DNA from: Catenovulum sp052056295
Lineage (GTDB): Bacteria; Pseudomonadota; Gammaproteobacteria; Enterobacterales; Alteromonadaceae
Direction: 5' to 3'
Length of the DNA stretch: 64,000 bases
NCBI RefSeq assembly: GCF_052056295.1
Contig: NZ_CP182493.1
Coordinates: 3,968,001 to 4,032,000 of the forward strand
Position numbers and translations under genes: made by a program
In this document: positions 49,390 through 58,756 of the stretch, piece by piece
Layout: each line of letters begins with the position of its first letter
How positions within the stretch are numbered: the stretch's first letter is position 1
The notes under the pieces: model-generated
Databases searched by the model: none
What the model saw: only the letters and a program-made list of their open reading frames with translations
Told to the model about the DNA's origin: nothing

Positions 49390-50589
49390 CTAACCATTGG
49401 CTTTTAATACGACAAACCTTTTATCTTGTGCCACAAGTTGACTGGAACCAAAAATTTCATTTAAGCGTTTGCCATAACCTAAATGGGCATTGCCAACAAT
49501 ACTGAGCTTGCCGCCTTCAGCTAAACACACTTTACTCTGGTTAAACATTTGCATCGCAATATGATCGGTGATGGTTTTTTGTTGATGGAAAGGAGGGTTA
49601 CATACAATCCAATGTGCTTTTTGCTCGACATCAGCTAAACAGTCATTCCAACAGGTTTTTATTTTGATATTGTTAAGATTATTTTCTTCGAGTGTTTTAA
49701 CCGCTGACTCTATCGCCATATATGACTCGTCAAACAAATGGATAACTAATTCGCCAGCACAGTTATTTTGCCGAAACGAATTAGCAATGTAAGCGGATAA
49801 AATACCATTGCCGCAAGCCAAATCAAACACATGTGTTTGTGTTGGCTGAAAGTCATGCGGTTTTGCCGGAAGGTGAGGTAGGAAAAATGCCGCGCCCATA
49901 TCTAAACTACTGCGTGAAAACACATTCGGCGCGTTATAAATAGTTAAACCATTATCTAACTGCCAAGTTTTCCAATACGAGTAAGATGAATAAGGTGACG
50001 GCTGTTTCCCTGATGCTCTAATAGTTCGGGATTTTTTTACCGCTAAACCCACATCCACTTGTTTAAAGTAGCGATTAAATAACTTAACTACTTTGTTATT
50101 TATCTCAGTCGCTTTAGCCGCTGCAATAACTTGTACATCATCAGCTGCTACCTGATGAATTTTATCCAAAATAGCTTCAAGGAAATCTAAGTTTTTGGGA
50201 ATTTTGATTAGATAAACTTGCTCTGCTGTTATCTTGTTTAAGTCATTTAAACTGCTGCCAAGTGGGGTGATTGTTAAATCAGTTTTTGCTGAATTATCTG
50301 AATTTAGCTGTAGATTTTGTTGGTAAGCTAAATGGGCTATTTTTGAGTCGCTATAAAAGCTAATTGGTGCTGACGTTACACTTTGCAAATGCAAGCTTAT
50401 AGCGCCAAATTGGTCATTGACAACTAATGTACTGGCATTAGTTTGTGTTAGAATTGGCAAAGCTGTTTCTGCCAATAAAATATCAGCACTGTCCCATGCC
50501 TGAAGTGAAGAGCGAACATCCTGTTTAGGATAGCGCCAGAGCGTTAATGGGCATTGTTCAACTGGGTAGTTATGATTATCTTGCGGCAT
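49390..50589 (-). CDS. rlmG: 23S rRNA (guanine-N2)-methyltransferase RlmG
   Basis: This 399-residue RlmG/RsmC-type protein has two related halves. The N-terminal half is degenerate (YPKQDVRSSLQAWDSADILL). The C-terminal half is a SAM-dependent methyltransferase with NVFSRSSLDMGAAFFLPHLP, FDLACGNGILSAY (motif I) and CNPPFHQQKTITDHIA (motif IV). RlmG methylates G1835 of 23S rRNA. It is divergent from alkB with a 31-base gap. Confidence 0.93.
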   Translation of the reverse strand: MPQDNHNYPVEQCPLTLWRYPKQDVRSSLQAWDSADILLAETALPILTQTNASTLVVNDQFGAISLHLQSVTSAPISFYSDSKIAHLAYQQNLQLNSDNSAKTDLTITPLGSSLNDLNKITAEQVYLIKIPKNLDFLEAILDKIHQVAADDVQVIAAAKATEINNKVVKLFNRYFKQVDVGLAVKKSRTIRASGKQPSPYSSYSYWKTWQLDNGLTIYNAPNVFSRSSLDMGAAFFLPHLPAKPHDFQPTQTHVFDLACGNGILSAYIANSFRQNNCAGELVIHLFDESYMAIESAVKTLEENNLNNIKIKTCWNDCLADVEQKAHWIVCNPPFHQQKTITDHIAMQMFNQSKVCLAEGGKLSIVGNAHLGYGKRLNEIFGSSQLVAQDKRFVVLKANG

Positions 50590-50620
50590 ATAAGAATTAA
50601 GTAAACACTGGATATATAAA

Positions 50621-51244
50621 TTGACGCTATTGTATCAAGGCCAAGAGCATGAACAAGTAATACATCCGCATAAGCTACAAATGCGCAATGCGGACGTCAG
50701 TTATTATTCAAACTTAATTAGCCATGATGCGGCAGATTTATGGTTCGAATGGTTGAAAGACAAACTCGCTTGGCAACAAGCGCACATTACTGTTTACGGA
50801 AAAACGCATCCAATACCAAGGTTGCAAGCATTCTATGCGGCTAAACCGTTAAAATACAAATATTCAGGTGAAACCTTCACTGCTGATATTTGGCCTGCTG
50901 AATTGGCGCAATTAAGAGATTTAGCTGAACAAACTTGTGGTGCTAAATTTAATTGTGTTTTGGCCAATTATTACCGCAACGGCCAAGATACTATGGGATG
51001 GCATGCTGATGATGAAGCTGAATTAGGCAAACAACCGACCATTGCATCTTTTACTTTTGGTTGTGAACGAGAATTCTTGTTTAAACATAGGTTATCTGGT
51101 GAACAACAAAAAGTGACCTTGCAGCATGGTAGCTTGTTGATTATGGCAAGAGACACCCAAGAGTTTTGGTTTCATAGTTTGCCTAAACGGACAAAAATTA
51201 CAGATGGGCGCATCAATTTAACGTTCAGATACATATACCAGTAG
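50621..51244 (+). CDS. alkB: AlkB-like 2-oxoglutarate/Fe(II) dioxygenase
   Basis: This 207-residue alkylation repair dioxygenase has the iron ligands His128 and Asp130 (WHADDE) and the distal His in FWFHSLPKRTK. The closing RINLTFR supplies the 2-oxoglutarate-binding Arg. It belongs to the compact ALKBH2-like group rather than E. coli AlkB. The TTG at 50621 is the start used here. An ATG at 50681 would remove 20 residues just before the ADVSYYSNLI strand that family members have. Weak ribosome sites leave the choice open. A bolA gene follows. Confidence 0.88.
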   Translation: MTLLYQGQEHEQVIHPHKLQMRNADVSYYSNLISHDAADLWFEWLKDKLAWQQAHITVYGKTHPIPRLQAFYAAKPLKYKYSGETFTADIWPAELAQLRDLAEQTCGAKFNCVLANYYRNGQDTMGWHADDEAELGKQPTIASFTFGCEREFLFKHRLSGEQQKVTLQHGSLLIMARDTQEFWFHSLPKRTKITDGRINLTFRYIYQ

Positions 51245-51282
51245 TTTGTGTATACCGGTGACAAAAATTAGAGACGTAAAAA

Positions 51283-51600
51283 ATGACAACAGATCAAATT
51301 ATCTTCGATAAATTAAAACAGAGATTTAATCCAATTGAGTTGGATGTTCAGAATGAAAGCCATATGCACTCTGGGCCAGCGACAGATTCACATTATAAAG
51401 TTATCATTGCTGCAGACGAATTTGCCGGTAAAAGACTGATACAGTGTCACCGTGCAGTTAACGAATGTTTAGCCGAAGAGCTGGCAGGTGTTGTCCATGC
51501 TTTATCTATCCACACTTATTCGGTTGAAGAATGGCAAAGTGGAAAAGTAAACGTACCTTTGTCGCCAAAATGTTTAGGTGGAAGCAAGTCGGACAAGTAG
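51283..51600 (+). CDS. bolA: BolA-family protein
   Basis: This 105-residue class II KH-like BolA protein has LDVQNESHMHSGPATDSHYKVIIAADEFAGKRLIQCHRAVNECLAEEL and the HALSIHTYSVEEW end. BolA proteins work with monothiol glutaredoxins in Fe-S and iron signalling and affect cell shape and biofilm in stationary phase. The His in VHALSIHTYS is the usual cluster ligand. Length and end match BolA rather than IbaG. It lies 38 bases after alkB and may share its transcript. Confidence 0.95.
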   Translation: MTTDQIIFDKLKQRFNPIELDVQNESHMHSGPATDSHYKVIIAADEFAGKRLIQCHRAVNECLAEELAGVVHALSIHTYSVEEWQSGKVNVPLSPKCLGGSKSDK

Positions 51601-51630
51601 TGGCAAACTCGCAATTTGGTCAACCTTGGG

Positions 51631-51636
51631 TATAAT
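51631..51636 (+). promoter_or_regulatory. Consensus -10 element before the TRAP transporter genes
   Basis: TATAAT is a perfect -10 hexamer followed by a GCGCGC discriminator, 28 bases before the dctQ-like ATG. No clear -35 hexamer is seen at 16-18 bases. It would start the TRAP transcript independently of bolA. Confidence 0.5.
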
Positions 51637-51663
51637 GCGCGCAAAAAATAAAATGGAATCAAA

Positions 51664-52170
51664 ATGCTTTTGCACATAAGCAATAAATTAGACGCCTTTT
51701 CTGAAACCTGCGGCAATATTGTTGCTTGGTTTGCAACTCTTATTGTTGTGTTAATGGCGGCGATTGTTTTTCTTCGTTATGGTTTTTCAGTTGGCTCAAT
51801 TGCTGCTCAAGAACTTGTGTTGTATCTGCATTCTGCATTATTTCTATTAGGCTCAGCTTACACGCTTAAACACAACGAGCACGTTAGGGTTGATGTGCTT
51901 TATACAAAATTTACTCCGCAGAAAAAAGCTTTGGTTAATCTATGCGGTAGTGTGTTGTTATTATGGCCTGTGGTTATTGCAATCGCGGTATACAGCTGGC
52001 AATACGTTGCAGATAGCTGGATGATAATGGAAGGTTCAGTGGATGCTGGTGGTTTACCGTTTGTGTTTTTATTGAAGAGTTTTATTATCGCATTCTGTGT
52101 GTTTTTCTTTGTGCAAGGGCTAAGTGAAATCCTTAAGAATATCGCAGCGATAACAGAGGGCAACGCATAA
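51664..52170 (+). CDS. TRAP transporter small permease (DctQ type)
   Basis: This 168-residue four-helix membrane protein of the DctQ family has helices near 18-40, 50-70, 90-112 and 130-152. AAQELVLYLHSALFLLGSAYTLKHNEHVRVDVLY is the family core around helix 2. It pairs with the large permease to drive sodium-coupled uptake of an organic acid from a periplasmic binding protein. The last base of its stop is the first base of the dctM ATG. Confidence 0.94.
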   Translation: MLLHISNKLDAFSETCGNIVAWFATLIVVLMAAIVFLRYGFSVGSIAAQELVLYLHSALFLLGSAYTLKHNEHVRVDVLYTKFTPQKKALVNLCGSVLLLWPVVIAIAVYSWQYVADSWMIMEGSVDAGGLPFVFLLKSFIIAFCVFFFVQGLSEILKNIAAITEGNA

Positions 52171-53543
52171 TGGAATATTTGTCTTTAGTTCTTTTTGTTG
52201 CTGTCTGTTTAGTTTTACTGACGGGTTATCCTGTTGCTTTTGCCCTAGCTGGAACATCACTCATTTTTGCTTTCCTCGGGTCTTTTCTCGGTGTCTTTGA
52301 CACTGCTTTTATGCACGCATTGCCAAGCCGCATATTTGGCATAATGAATAATCAAACCTTGCTCGCTGTGCCTTTATTTGTATTTATGGGCGTGGTGTTA
52401 GAAAAGTCTAAAATTGCTGAAGAGCTACTAATTTCAATTTCTCAGTTATTTTCGCGTTTTCGTGGCGGTTTAGCCATAGCTGTGGTTATCGTTGGGGCAT
52501 TGCTCGCAGCAAGTACTGGCATAGTTGGTGCGACCGTCGTTACTATGGGCTTGTTGTCTTTACCTGCTATGCTCAAACAAAAATACAACCCCTCAATTGC
52601 CTGTGGCAGCATTTGTGCTGTAGGTACTTTAGGGCAGATCATCCCACCATCTATTGCGCTGGTTTTACTTGGTGATGTTATTTCAAATGCATTTCAGCAG
52701 TCTCAACTGGATATGGGGATCTTTTCTCCAGAAACGGTTTCAGTAGGTGATCTATTTGTCGGTGCAATCGTCCCTGGTATTTTGTTGGTTGTACTCTACT
52801 TAGTTTATTTATTGGCGGTAGCTTGGTTTAAGCCTGAATATTTACCTGCCTTTGATAGCAAAGAAAAAGTAAAACTAGGTCAGCTAATTAAAGCCGTTGT
52901 ACCTCCGATATTGCTTATAATTATCGTACTAGGCTCTATACTCGCAGGTTTTGCCACACCAACTGAGGCCGCTGCAATAGGTGCTTTCGGTGCACTTATT
53001 TTGGCGCTAGCTAAAGGTGCGCTTAATATTAAAATGCTTACAGCGGCAAATAAAGCGACATTAACATGTACCTGTATGGTGTTTTTGATTTTAATTGGCG
53101 CATCGGTTTTCTCCTTGGTATTTCGTGGGTTGGGTGGTGAAGAGTTAATTGAATCCGTATTTGAAAGCCTACCAGGCGGTGTATTTACCGCCATGTTGCT
53201 GGTAATGGTTATTCTGTTTCTACTAGGTTTTATTCTCGACTTTATTGAAATTACTTTTGTGGTAGTGCCTATTGTTGCACCTGTTTTACTGTCAATGGGG
53301 CTTGATCCGGTTTGGTTAGGCATTATGATAGCAATCAATTTGCAAACGTCGTTTTTAACACCACCTTTTGGCTTTGCATTATTTTATTTACGTGGCGTGG
53401 CTGATAAAGCAATTAAAACCACACAAATATATAAAGGTGTGGTGCCATTTATAATTATTCAGTTATTTGTCCTAGTTGCATTGGCGATATGGCCTGAATT
53501 AGCGACCTGGTTGCCATCTGTTGTTTACGCTGATGGTTTTTAG
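52170..53543 (+). CDS. TRAP transporter large permease (DctM type)
   Basis: This 457-residue sodium-coupled permease has about 12 helices. AVPLFVFMGVVLEKS, AASTGIVGATVVTMGLLSLPAML and GQIIPPSIALVLLG are the usual DctM segments. The late GFILDFIEITFVVVPIV and INLQTSFLTPPFGFALFYL carry the repeat. Its periplasmic partner follows 19 bases later and resembles binders of alpha-keto acids, so monocarboxylate or keto-acid uptake is a fair guess. Sodium coupling matches the NQR sodium pump further along. Confidence 0.95.
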   Translation: MEYLSLVLFVAVCLVLLTGYPVAFALAGTSLIFAFLGSFLGVFDTAFMHALPSRIFGIMNNQTLLAVPLFVFMGVVLEKSKIAEELLISISQLFSRFRGGLAIAVVIVGALLAASTGIVGATVVTMGLLSLPAMLKQKYNPSIACGSICAVGTLGQIIPPSIALVLLGDVISNAFQQSQLDMGIFSPETVSVGDLFVGAIVPGILLVVLYLVYLLAVAWFKPEYLPAFDSKEKVKLGQLIKAVVPPILLIIIVLGSILAGFATPTEAAAIGAFGALILALAKGALNIKMLTAANKATLTCTCMVFLILIGASVFSLVFRGLGGEELIESVFESLPGGVFTAMLLVMVILFLLGFILDFIEITFVVVPIVAPVLLSMGLDPVWLGIMIAINLQTSFLTPPFGFALFYLRGVADKAIKTTQIYKGVVPFIIIQLFVLVALAIWPELATWLPSVVYADGF

Positions 53544-53562
53544 TTTAGTTAGGTAGGAAATA

Positions 53563-54681
53563 ATGAAAAAAATTACCATAGGATTGGTTGTTGCGCTAAC
53601 AACCTTGTTATCTGCGTGTTCAAAAGACGACGCAAGTGGTACGAGTGCTGCGGCACAACAAAAATATAAGTGGAAAATGGTCACAACTTGGCCAAAGAAT
53701 TTTCCGGGTTTAGGCACAACGCCACAAGATTTTGCCAACAATGTTGAAAAAATGTCTGGTGGTCGATTAAGCATAAAGGTATATGGTGCCGGTGAAATGG
53801 TCCCAGCTTTGCAAACCTTTGACGCGGTAAAAAGTGGTGCTGCACAAATGGGCCATGGCGCTGCCTATTATTGGAAAGGTAAAATTCCTGCTGCACAGTT
53901 TTTCACAACCATTCCTTTTGGTATGAATGCTCAAGAAACTAATGGTTGGTTTTATCACGGTGGTGGTAATAAATTATGGAAAGAAGCCTATGAGCCATTT
54001 GGCTTAATTCCTTTCCCTGGTGGTAACACAGGTGTGCAAATGGCTGGTTGGTTTCAAAAAGAGATCAACAGCTTAGCTGACTTTAACGGTTTAAAAATGC
54101 GTATTCCAGGTTTAGCGGGTGAAGTGGTAGCTGATTTAGGTGGGATTCCAGTGCAAATGCCGGGTGGTGAGTTATTTAGTGCGATGCAAAGTGGTGCGTT
54201 AGACGCAGCTGATTGGGTGGGCCCATACAATGACTTGGCTTTTGGATTATATAAAACTGCACCTTATTATTATGTAACTGGCTGGCAAGAGCCTGGCGCT
54301 GCTTTAGAATTTATCGTAAATAAAGAGGCTTTTGAGCAGTTACCTGCTGATTTACAAGCCATTGTTGAAATTGCTACAGAAGCGGCCAATGCAAACATGC
54401 TTGCACTATACACAGCTAAAAATAACGAAGCTTTGCAAAGCCTAAAAGAAAAAGGTGTGCAAATTCGCAAATTCCCGACTGATGTTATAGAAGCGCTTAA
54501 GGCGTCTAGTCTTAAATCAGTTAAAAACTTGGTTGCTAGTGACGAGATGGCGCAAAAAATATTTGCTTCTTACCAAAGATTTTTAGCACAATCCTCAGAA
54601 TATCACGCGTTAACCGAACAAGATTATTTTCACAATAGAAATGGCATCGATTGGGCACAAGCTCAAGCTGTGCAGAAATAA
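53563..54681 (+). CDS. TRAP substrate-binding lipoprotein (DctP/TakP-like)
   Basis: This 372-residue solute-binding protein has a lipoprotein signal (Cys19 in LLSAC). The TRAP fold includes KWKMVTTWPKNFPGLGTTPQDFANNVEKMSGGRL, GAAYYWKGKIPAAQFFTTIPFG, GLKMRIPGLAGEV and AADWVGPYNDLAFGLYK. The TTWPK and WVGPYND segments place it with TakP-type alpha-keto-acid or mannitol/chloroaromatic binders. A conserved Arg (KMRIPG) would hold the carboxylate. It is the third gene of the TRAP unit, 32 bases before fabV. Confidence 0.93.
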   Translation: MKKITIGLVVALTTLLSACSKDDASGTSAAAQQKYKWKMVTTWPKNFPGLGTTPQDFANNVEKMSGGRLSIKVYGAGEMVPALQTFDAVKSGAAQMGHGAAYYWKGKIPAAQFFTTIPFGMNAQETNGWFYHGGGNKLWKEAYEPFGLIPFPGGNTGVQMAGWFQKEINSLADFNGLKMRIPGLAGEVVADLGGIPVQMPGGELFSAMQSGALDAADWVGPYNDLAFGLYKTAPYYYVTGWQEPGAALEFIVNKEAFEQLPADLQAIVEIATEAANANMLALYTAKNNEALQSLKEKGVQIRKFPTDVIEALKASSLKSVKNLVASDEMAQKIFASYQRFLAQSSEYHALTEQDYFHNRNGIDWAQAQAVQK

Positions 54682-54713
54682 ATTTAGCTAGATAATAGAA
54701 TAGGATTATACAT

Positions 54714-55898
54714 ATGGTTATTAAACCAAAAGTACGTGGTTTTATTTGTACAAATGCACACCCAGTTGGTTGTGAAGAATCAGTAAAACGCCAAATTGAA
54801 TATGTAAAAAGCAAATCGAATCCTGAAGGACCAAAAAATGTGTTGGTTATTGGTTCATCAACTGGTTATGGTTTGGCTTCACGTATCACAGCAGCATTTG
54901 GCAGTGGTGCTAAAACTTTAGGTATCTTTTTTGAAAAAGAGCCTACTGAGAAAAAGTGTGCGAGTGCGGGTTGGTACAACACTGCGGCATTCAATAAATT
55001 CGCTAAAGAAGCGGGTTTATGGGCTAAAAACATCAATGGCGATGCGTTTTCACACGAAATCAAAGCAAAAGCAATTGATGTAATCAAAAAAGAACTCGGC
55101 AAAATTGATTTAGTTATTTATAGCTTAGCTTCACCACGCAGAACAGATCCTGACACTGGTGAAGTTTATTCTTCAACTTTAAAGCCTATCGGCCAAACAG
55201 TTACCACTAAAAACTTAAATACTTCAAAGCGTGAAATCGACGAAGTTACAGTTGAAGCTGCTAATGAAGCAGAAATTCAAGGCACAATCGACGTTATGGG
55301 TGGTGCTGATTGGGAATTATGGATCAAAGCATTACAAGAAGCTGACGTATTAGCTGAAGGTTTTAAAACAACTGCTTATACATATATTGGTAAAAAACTA
55401 ACTTGGCCTATTTATGGTCATGCAACAATTGGTAAAGCGAAAGAAGACTTAGACAGAGCAGCTGCTGCAATTAAGCAGTCTACTGATGGTTTAAGTGGTG
55501 AAGCTTATGTAACTTCACTAAATGCAGTTGTAACTCAAGCGAGCTCGGCAATTCCAATTATGCCTTTATATATTTCTGCTTTATTCAAAGTAATGAAAGA
55601 GCAGGGTACTTATGAAGGTGTTATTGAACAAATTCAAGCTTTATTCTCTGAAAACTTATATGGTGAAAATCCGCGTTTTGACGAAGCCGGTCGCTTAAGC
55701 CAAAACTACAAAGAATTAGAAGATAAAGTACAAGATGCAGTGCAAATTATTTGGGATTCAGTAACAACTGAAACAATTGATGATTTGACTGACTACATCA
55801 GCTATAACCGAGAATTTTTACACTTATTCGGTTTTGAATACGATAATGTTGATTATGACGCTGACGTTAACCCGTTAGTTGAGTTAGATCTTGAATAA
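54714..55898 (+). CDS. fabV: trans-2-enoyl-ACP/CoA reductase FabV
   Basis: This 394-residue NADH-dependent enoyl reductase of the FabV type is typical of vibrios and relatives and insensitive to many FabI inhibitors. It opens MVIKPKVRGFICTNAHPVGCEESVKRQIEYVK, has GSSTGYGLASRI for NADH and SLASPRRTDPDTG. The active-site stretch is YTYIGKKLTWPIYGHATIGKAK (Tyr and Lys). It completes the last step of fatty-acid elongation. It stands 32 bases after the TRAP binder and ends at a strong terminator. Confidence 0.97.
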   Translation: MVIKPKVRGFICTNAHPVGCEESVKRQIEYVKSKSNPEGPKNVLVIGSSTGYGLASRITAAFGSGAKTLGIFFEKEPTEKKCASAGWYNTAAFNKFAKEAGLWAKNINGDAFSHEIKAKAIDVIKKELGKIDLVIYSLASPRRTDPDTGEVYSSTLKPIGQTVTTKNLNTSKREIDEVTVEAANEAEIQGTIDVMGGADWELWIKALQEADVLAEGFKTTAYTYIGKKLTWPIYGHATIGKAKEDLDRAAAAIKQSTDGLSGEAYVTSLNAVVTQASSAIPIMPLYISALFKVMKEQGTYEGVIEQIQALFSENLYGENPRFDEAGRLSQNYKELEDKVQDAVQIIWDSVTTETIDDLTDYISYNREFLHLFGFEYDNVDYDADVNPLVELDLE

Positions 55899-55929
55899 TT
55901 GACCTTTAATCAGTAAATCTGGTTTTGTT

Positions 55930-55961
55930 AATAAAGGGCGTTTTATACGCCCTTTATTTTT
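55930..55961 (+). terminator. Rho-independent terminator after fabV
   Basis: AATAAAGGGCG (55930-55940) pairs perfectly with CGCCCTTTATT (55948-55958) around a 7-base loop, then TTT. The remaining gap up to nqrA holds the NQR promoter. Confidence 0.92.
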
Positions 55962-56080
55962 GCAGATTTAAAAAAGTATAAAAAAACAGCAATTCCCTCT
56001 GTTTTCAAATTGTCAATTTGAAAAATTTAACCTAATCTCAATCAAATCAGTATTTTTCGTGGATACATGGTGTAAAACAA

Positions 56081-56101
56081 TGTTAAAATCCGCGGGTTTT
56101 A
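56081..56101 (+). promoter_or_regulatory. Probable nqr promoter with extended -10 and GC discriminator
   Basis: TGT-TAAAAT (56081-56089) is an extended -10 element, followed by CCGCGGG. The same bases form a near-perfect 18-bp palindrome (56084-56101, one mismatched pair). No good -35 is present. It lies about 130 bases before nqrA, leaving a leader with no open gene. Confidence 0.5.
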
Positions 56102-56220
56102 TATATAGCTGTAAATAGCGACAAGAGCAAAGAAGCTAATCATTTGAAATTAGCTCGATAGCGCTAAAGCGAACCATATTCCAAATTTCGTTTTAAACCT
56201 TAAAAACAAGTGCAATGAGT

Positions 56221-57555
56221 ATGATAACTATCAAGAAAGGCTTGGATGTTCCTGTTTCAGGAACTCCACAACAAGCAATATCTGACGGCAAAGCCGTCAC
56301 AAGAGTTGCTATCCTTGGTGAAGAATACATTGGCATGCGTCCTACTATGAGCGTCCGCGTTGACGACGTAGTAAAAAAAGGACAGGTTCTTTTTGCTGAC
56401 AAAAAGAATCCCGGTGTACAATTCACTGCGCCAGCAGCAGGGGTAGTTAAAGAAATCAATCGTGGTGCTAAACGTGTTTTACAGTCTGTTGTTATTGAGA
56501 TTCAAGGCGACGACAAAGTAGAATTCGCTAAAACAGCTGCGGATCAACTTGGCTCATTAGAGCGTCAACAAATTGTTGATACTTTAGTTGAATCAGGTTT
56601 ATGGACTGCCTTAAGAACGCGTCCATTCAGCAAAATCCCAGCAGTAGATGCCACTCCTTCTTCATTATTCGTTACGGCAATTGATACCAACCCATTAGCA
56701 GCTGATCCTGCGGTTGTATTAAAAGGCCAAGAAGAAGACTTCAAAAACGGTTTAGCATTACTTGCTAAATTGGCTCCAAAAACTTTTTTATGTAAAGCTT
56801 CAGGCGCAGATATTCCTAGCGTTGATGGCGTGCAAGTAGAAGAGTTTGGTGGCGTGCATCCAGCTGGTTTAGTGGGAACTCATATCCACTTCTTAGACCC
56901 AGTGAGCATGGAAAAGCAAGTTTGGCACATTAACTACCAAGACGTAGTTGCTGTAGGCCAATTGTTTACCACTGGTGAATTGCCAAATACACGTGTTGTT
57001 GCTTTAGCAGGTCCTGCGGTTAACAATCCTCGTTTAGTTAAAACGCTAGTTGGCGCAAGCCTAGAGCAATTAACTGACGGTGAAGTTGCAGACGGTGAAT
57101 TACGTGTGATTTCTGGTTCAGTATTAGCTGGTCACGATGCGGGTGGTGTACATGGTTATTTAGGCCGTTACGCAACACAAGTTTCTGTATTAGCTGAAGG
57201 TCGTGAAAAAGAATTGTTTGGTTGGATTGCACCAGGTGCAAGCATGTTCTCAATCACTCGTGCGTATCTTTCTCACTTATCTCCAAGCAAGTTATTCAAC
57301 TTCACAACAACAACTCGTGGTTCTGACCGCGCTATGGTTCCAATCGGAAACTATGAGCGTGTTATGCCACTAGATATCATCCCAACTTTATTGTTGCGTG
57401 ATTTGGTTGCTGGCGACGTTGATTCAGCTCAATCTTTGGGTTGTTTGGAATTAGACGAAGAAGATTTAGCACTTTGTACTTTCGTTTGTCCAGGCAAATA
57501 CGACTATGGTTCGATCTTGCGTTCACGTTTAACGCAAATCGAGAAGGAGGGCTAA
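56221..57555 (+). CDS. nqrA: Na+-translocating NADH:quinone reductase subunit A
   Basis: This 444-residue cytoplasmic subunit, which binds quinone at the NqrB interface, matches family members from MITIKKGLDVPVSG to the KIEKEG end. Conserved stretches include MRPTMSVRVDD, FTAPAAGVVKEINRGAKR and TTTTRGSDRAMVPIGNYERVMPLD. The ATG at 56221 is the usual family start. An ATG two codons earlier (56215) is also possible. It is the first gene of a compact operon of eight, so the operon has its own promoter (see the extended -10 above). Confidence 0.97.
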   Translation: MITIKKGLDVPVSGTPQQAISDGKAVTRVAILGEEYIGMRPTMSVRVDDVVKKGQVLFADKKNPGVQFTAPAAGVVKEINRGAKRVLQSVVIEIQGDDKVEFAKTAADQLGSLERQQIVDTLVESGLWTALRTRPFSKIPAVDATPSSLFVTAIDTNPLAADPAVVLKGQEEDFKNGLALLAKLAPKTFLCKASGADIPSVDGVQVEEFGGVHPAGLVGTHIHFLDPVSMEKQVWHINYQDVVAVGQLFTTGELPNTRVVALAGPAVNNPRLVKTLVGASLEQLTDGEVADGELRVISGSVLAGHDAGGVHGYLGRYATQVSVLAEGREKELFGWIAPGASMFSITRAYLSHLSPSKLFNFTTTTRGSDRAMVPIGNYERVMPLDIIPTLLLRDLVAGDVDSAQSLGCLELDEEDLALCTFVCPGKYDYGSILRSRLTQIEKEG

Positions 57556-57556
57556 G

Positions 57557-58756
57557 ATGGGTTTAAAGTCCTATTTAGAAGAAATTGAGCCGTTATTTGA
57601 AAAAGGCGGTAAATATGAAAAGTGGTATGCGTTGTATGAAGCAGCTGCAACTATTTTTTATACGCCAGGCTTAGTGACTAAAGGTCGTACTCACATTCGT
57701 GACAGTATCGATCTTAAGCGCATCATGATCCTTGTATGGATGATGACTTTCCCTGCAATGTTTTACGGTATGTACAACATTGGTTTACAAGCAGAAGCTG
57801 CAATTGCTGCTGGTGCTGGTTTACCACAAACTTGGCAAGTTGATTTATTCACTGCATTAGGCGGAACGCTAGAAGGCAGCGGGTGGGGCGGTAAAATGTT
57901 CTACGGTGCTATGTTCTTCTTACCTATTTATGCGGTTACTTTCGCTGTTGGTGGTTTCTGGGAAGTATTATTTGCTTCAATCCGCAAACATGAAGTAAAC
58001 GAAGGTTTCTTCGTAACTTCAGTATTATTTGCATTGATTTTGCCAGCAACAATTCCTTTATGGCAGGTTGCTTTAGGTATCACTTTTGGTGTGGTAATTG
58101 GTAAAGAAGTATTTGGTGGTACTGGCCGTAACTTCTTAAACCCTGCATTAGCGGGCCGTGCATTCTTATTCTTTGCTTACCCAGCTCAAATCTCTGGTGA
58201 TGCGGTATGGGTTGCTGCAGATGGTTTTTCTGGTGCTACTTTATTGAGCCAAGCTGCGCAAGGTCAATTAGACTATGCATTAACTGGCCAATGGTGGGAT
58301 GCATTCTACGGTAATATCGCAGGCTCTATGGGTGAAGTTTCAACTCTAGCTATCTTAATCGGTGGTTTAGCGTTAATTTACTTCCGCATTGCTTCATGGC
58401 GTATCGTATTAGGTACTTTTGCCGGTATGGCGATTTTCTCTACCATGTTTAACTTGATTGGTAGCGATACTAACCCATTATTTGCTATGCCTTGGTACTG
58501 GCATTTAGTAATTGGTGGTTTTGCATTCGGTATGATGTTTATGGCAACTGATCCAGTATCAGCTTCATTCACCAACCAAGGTAAATGGGCATACGGTATT
58601 TTGATTGGTTTCATGGTGGTTATGATCCGTGTAGTTAACCCTGCATACCCAGAAGGTATGATGTTGGCTATCTTATTTGCGAATGTATTCGCGCCATTAT
58701 TTGACCACTTCGTTGTATCTGCAAACATCAAGCGGAGGTTAGCACGTAATGTCTAA
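57557..58756 (+). CDS. nqrB: Na+-NQR subunit B
   Basis: This 399-residue multi-helix subunit carries one covalent FMN on a Thr in the motif SGAT (Thr228) and also binds riboflavin and quinone. About ten helices can be drawn, with Gly-rich and Asp residues lining the Na+ path. The start MGLKSYLEEIEPLFEKGGKYEKW is diagnostic. It follows nqrA after one base and overlaps nqrC by eight, so the two are coupled. Confidence 0.97.
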   Translation: MGLKSYLEEIEPLFEKGGKYEKWYALYEAAATIFYTPGLVTKGRTHIRDSIDLKRIMILVWMMTFPAMFYGMYNIGLQAEAAIAAGAGLPQTWQVDLFTALGGTLEGSGWGGKMFYGAMFFLPIYAVTFAVGGFWEVLFASIRKHEVNEGFFVTSVLFALILPATIPLWQVALGITFGVVIGKEVFGGTGRNFLNPALAGRAFLFFAYPAQISGDAVWVAADGFSGATLLSQAAQGQLDYALTGQWWDAFYGNIAGSMGEVSTLAILIGGLALIYFRIASWRIVLGTFAGMAIFSTMFNLIGSDTNPLFAMPWYWHLVIGGFAFGMMFMATDPVSASFTNQGKWAYGILIGFMVVMIRVVNPAYPEGMMLAILFANVFAPLFDHFVVSANIKRRLARNV

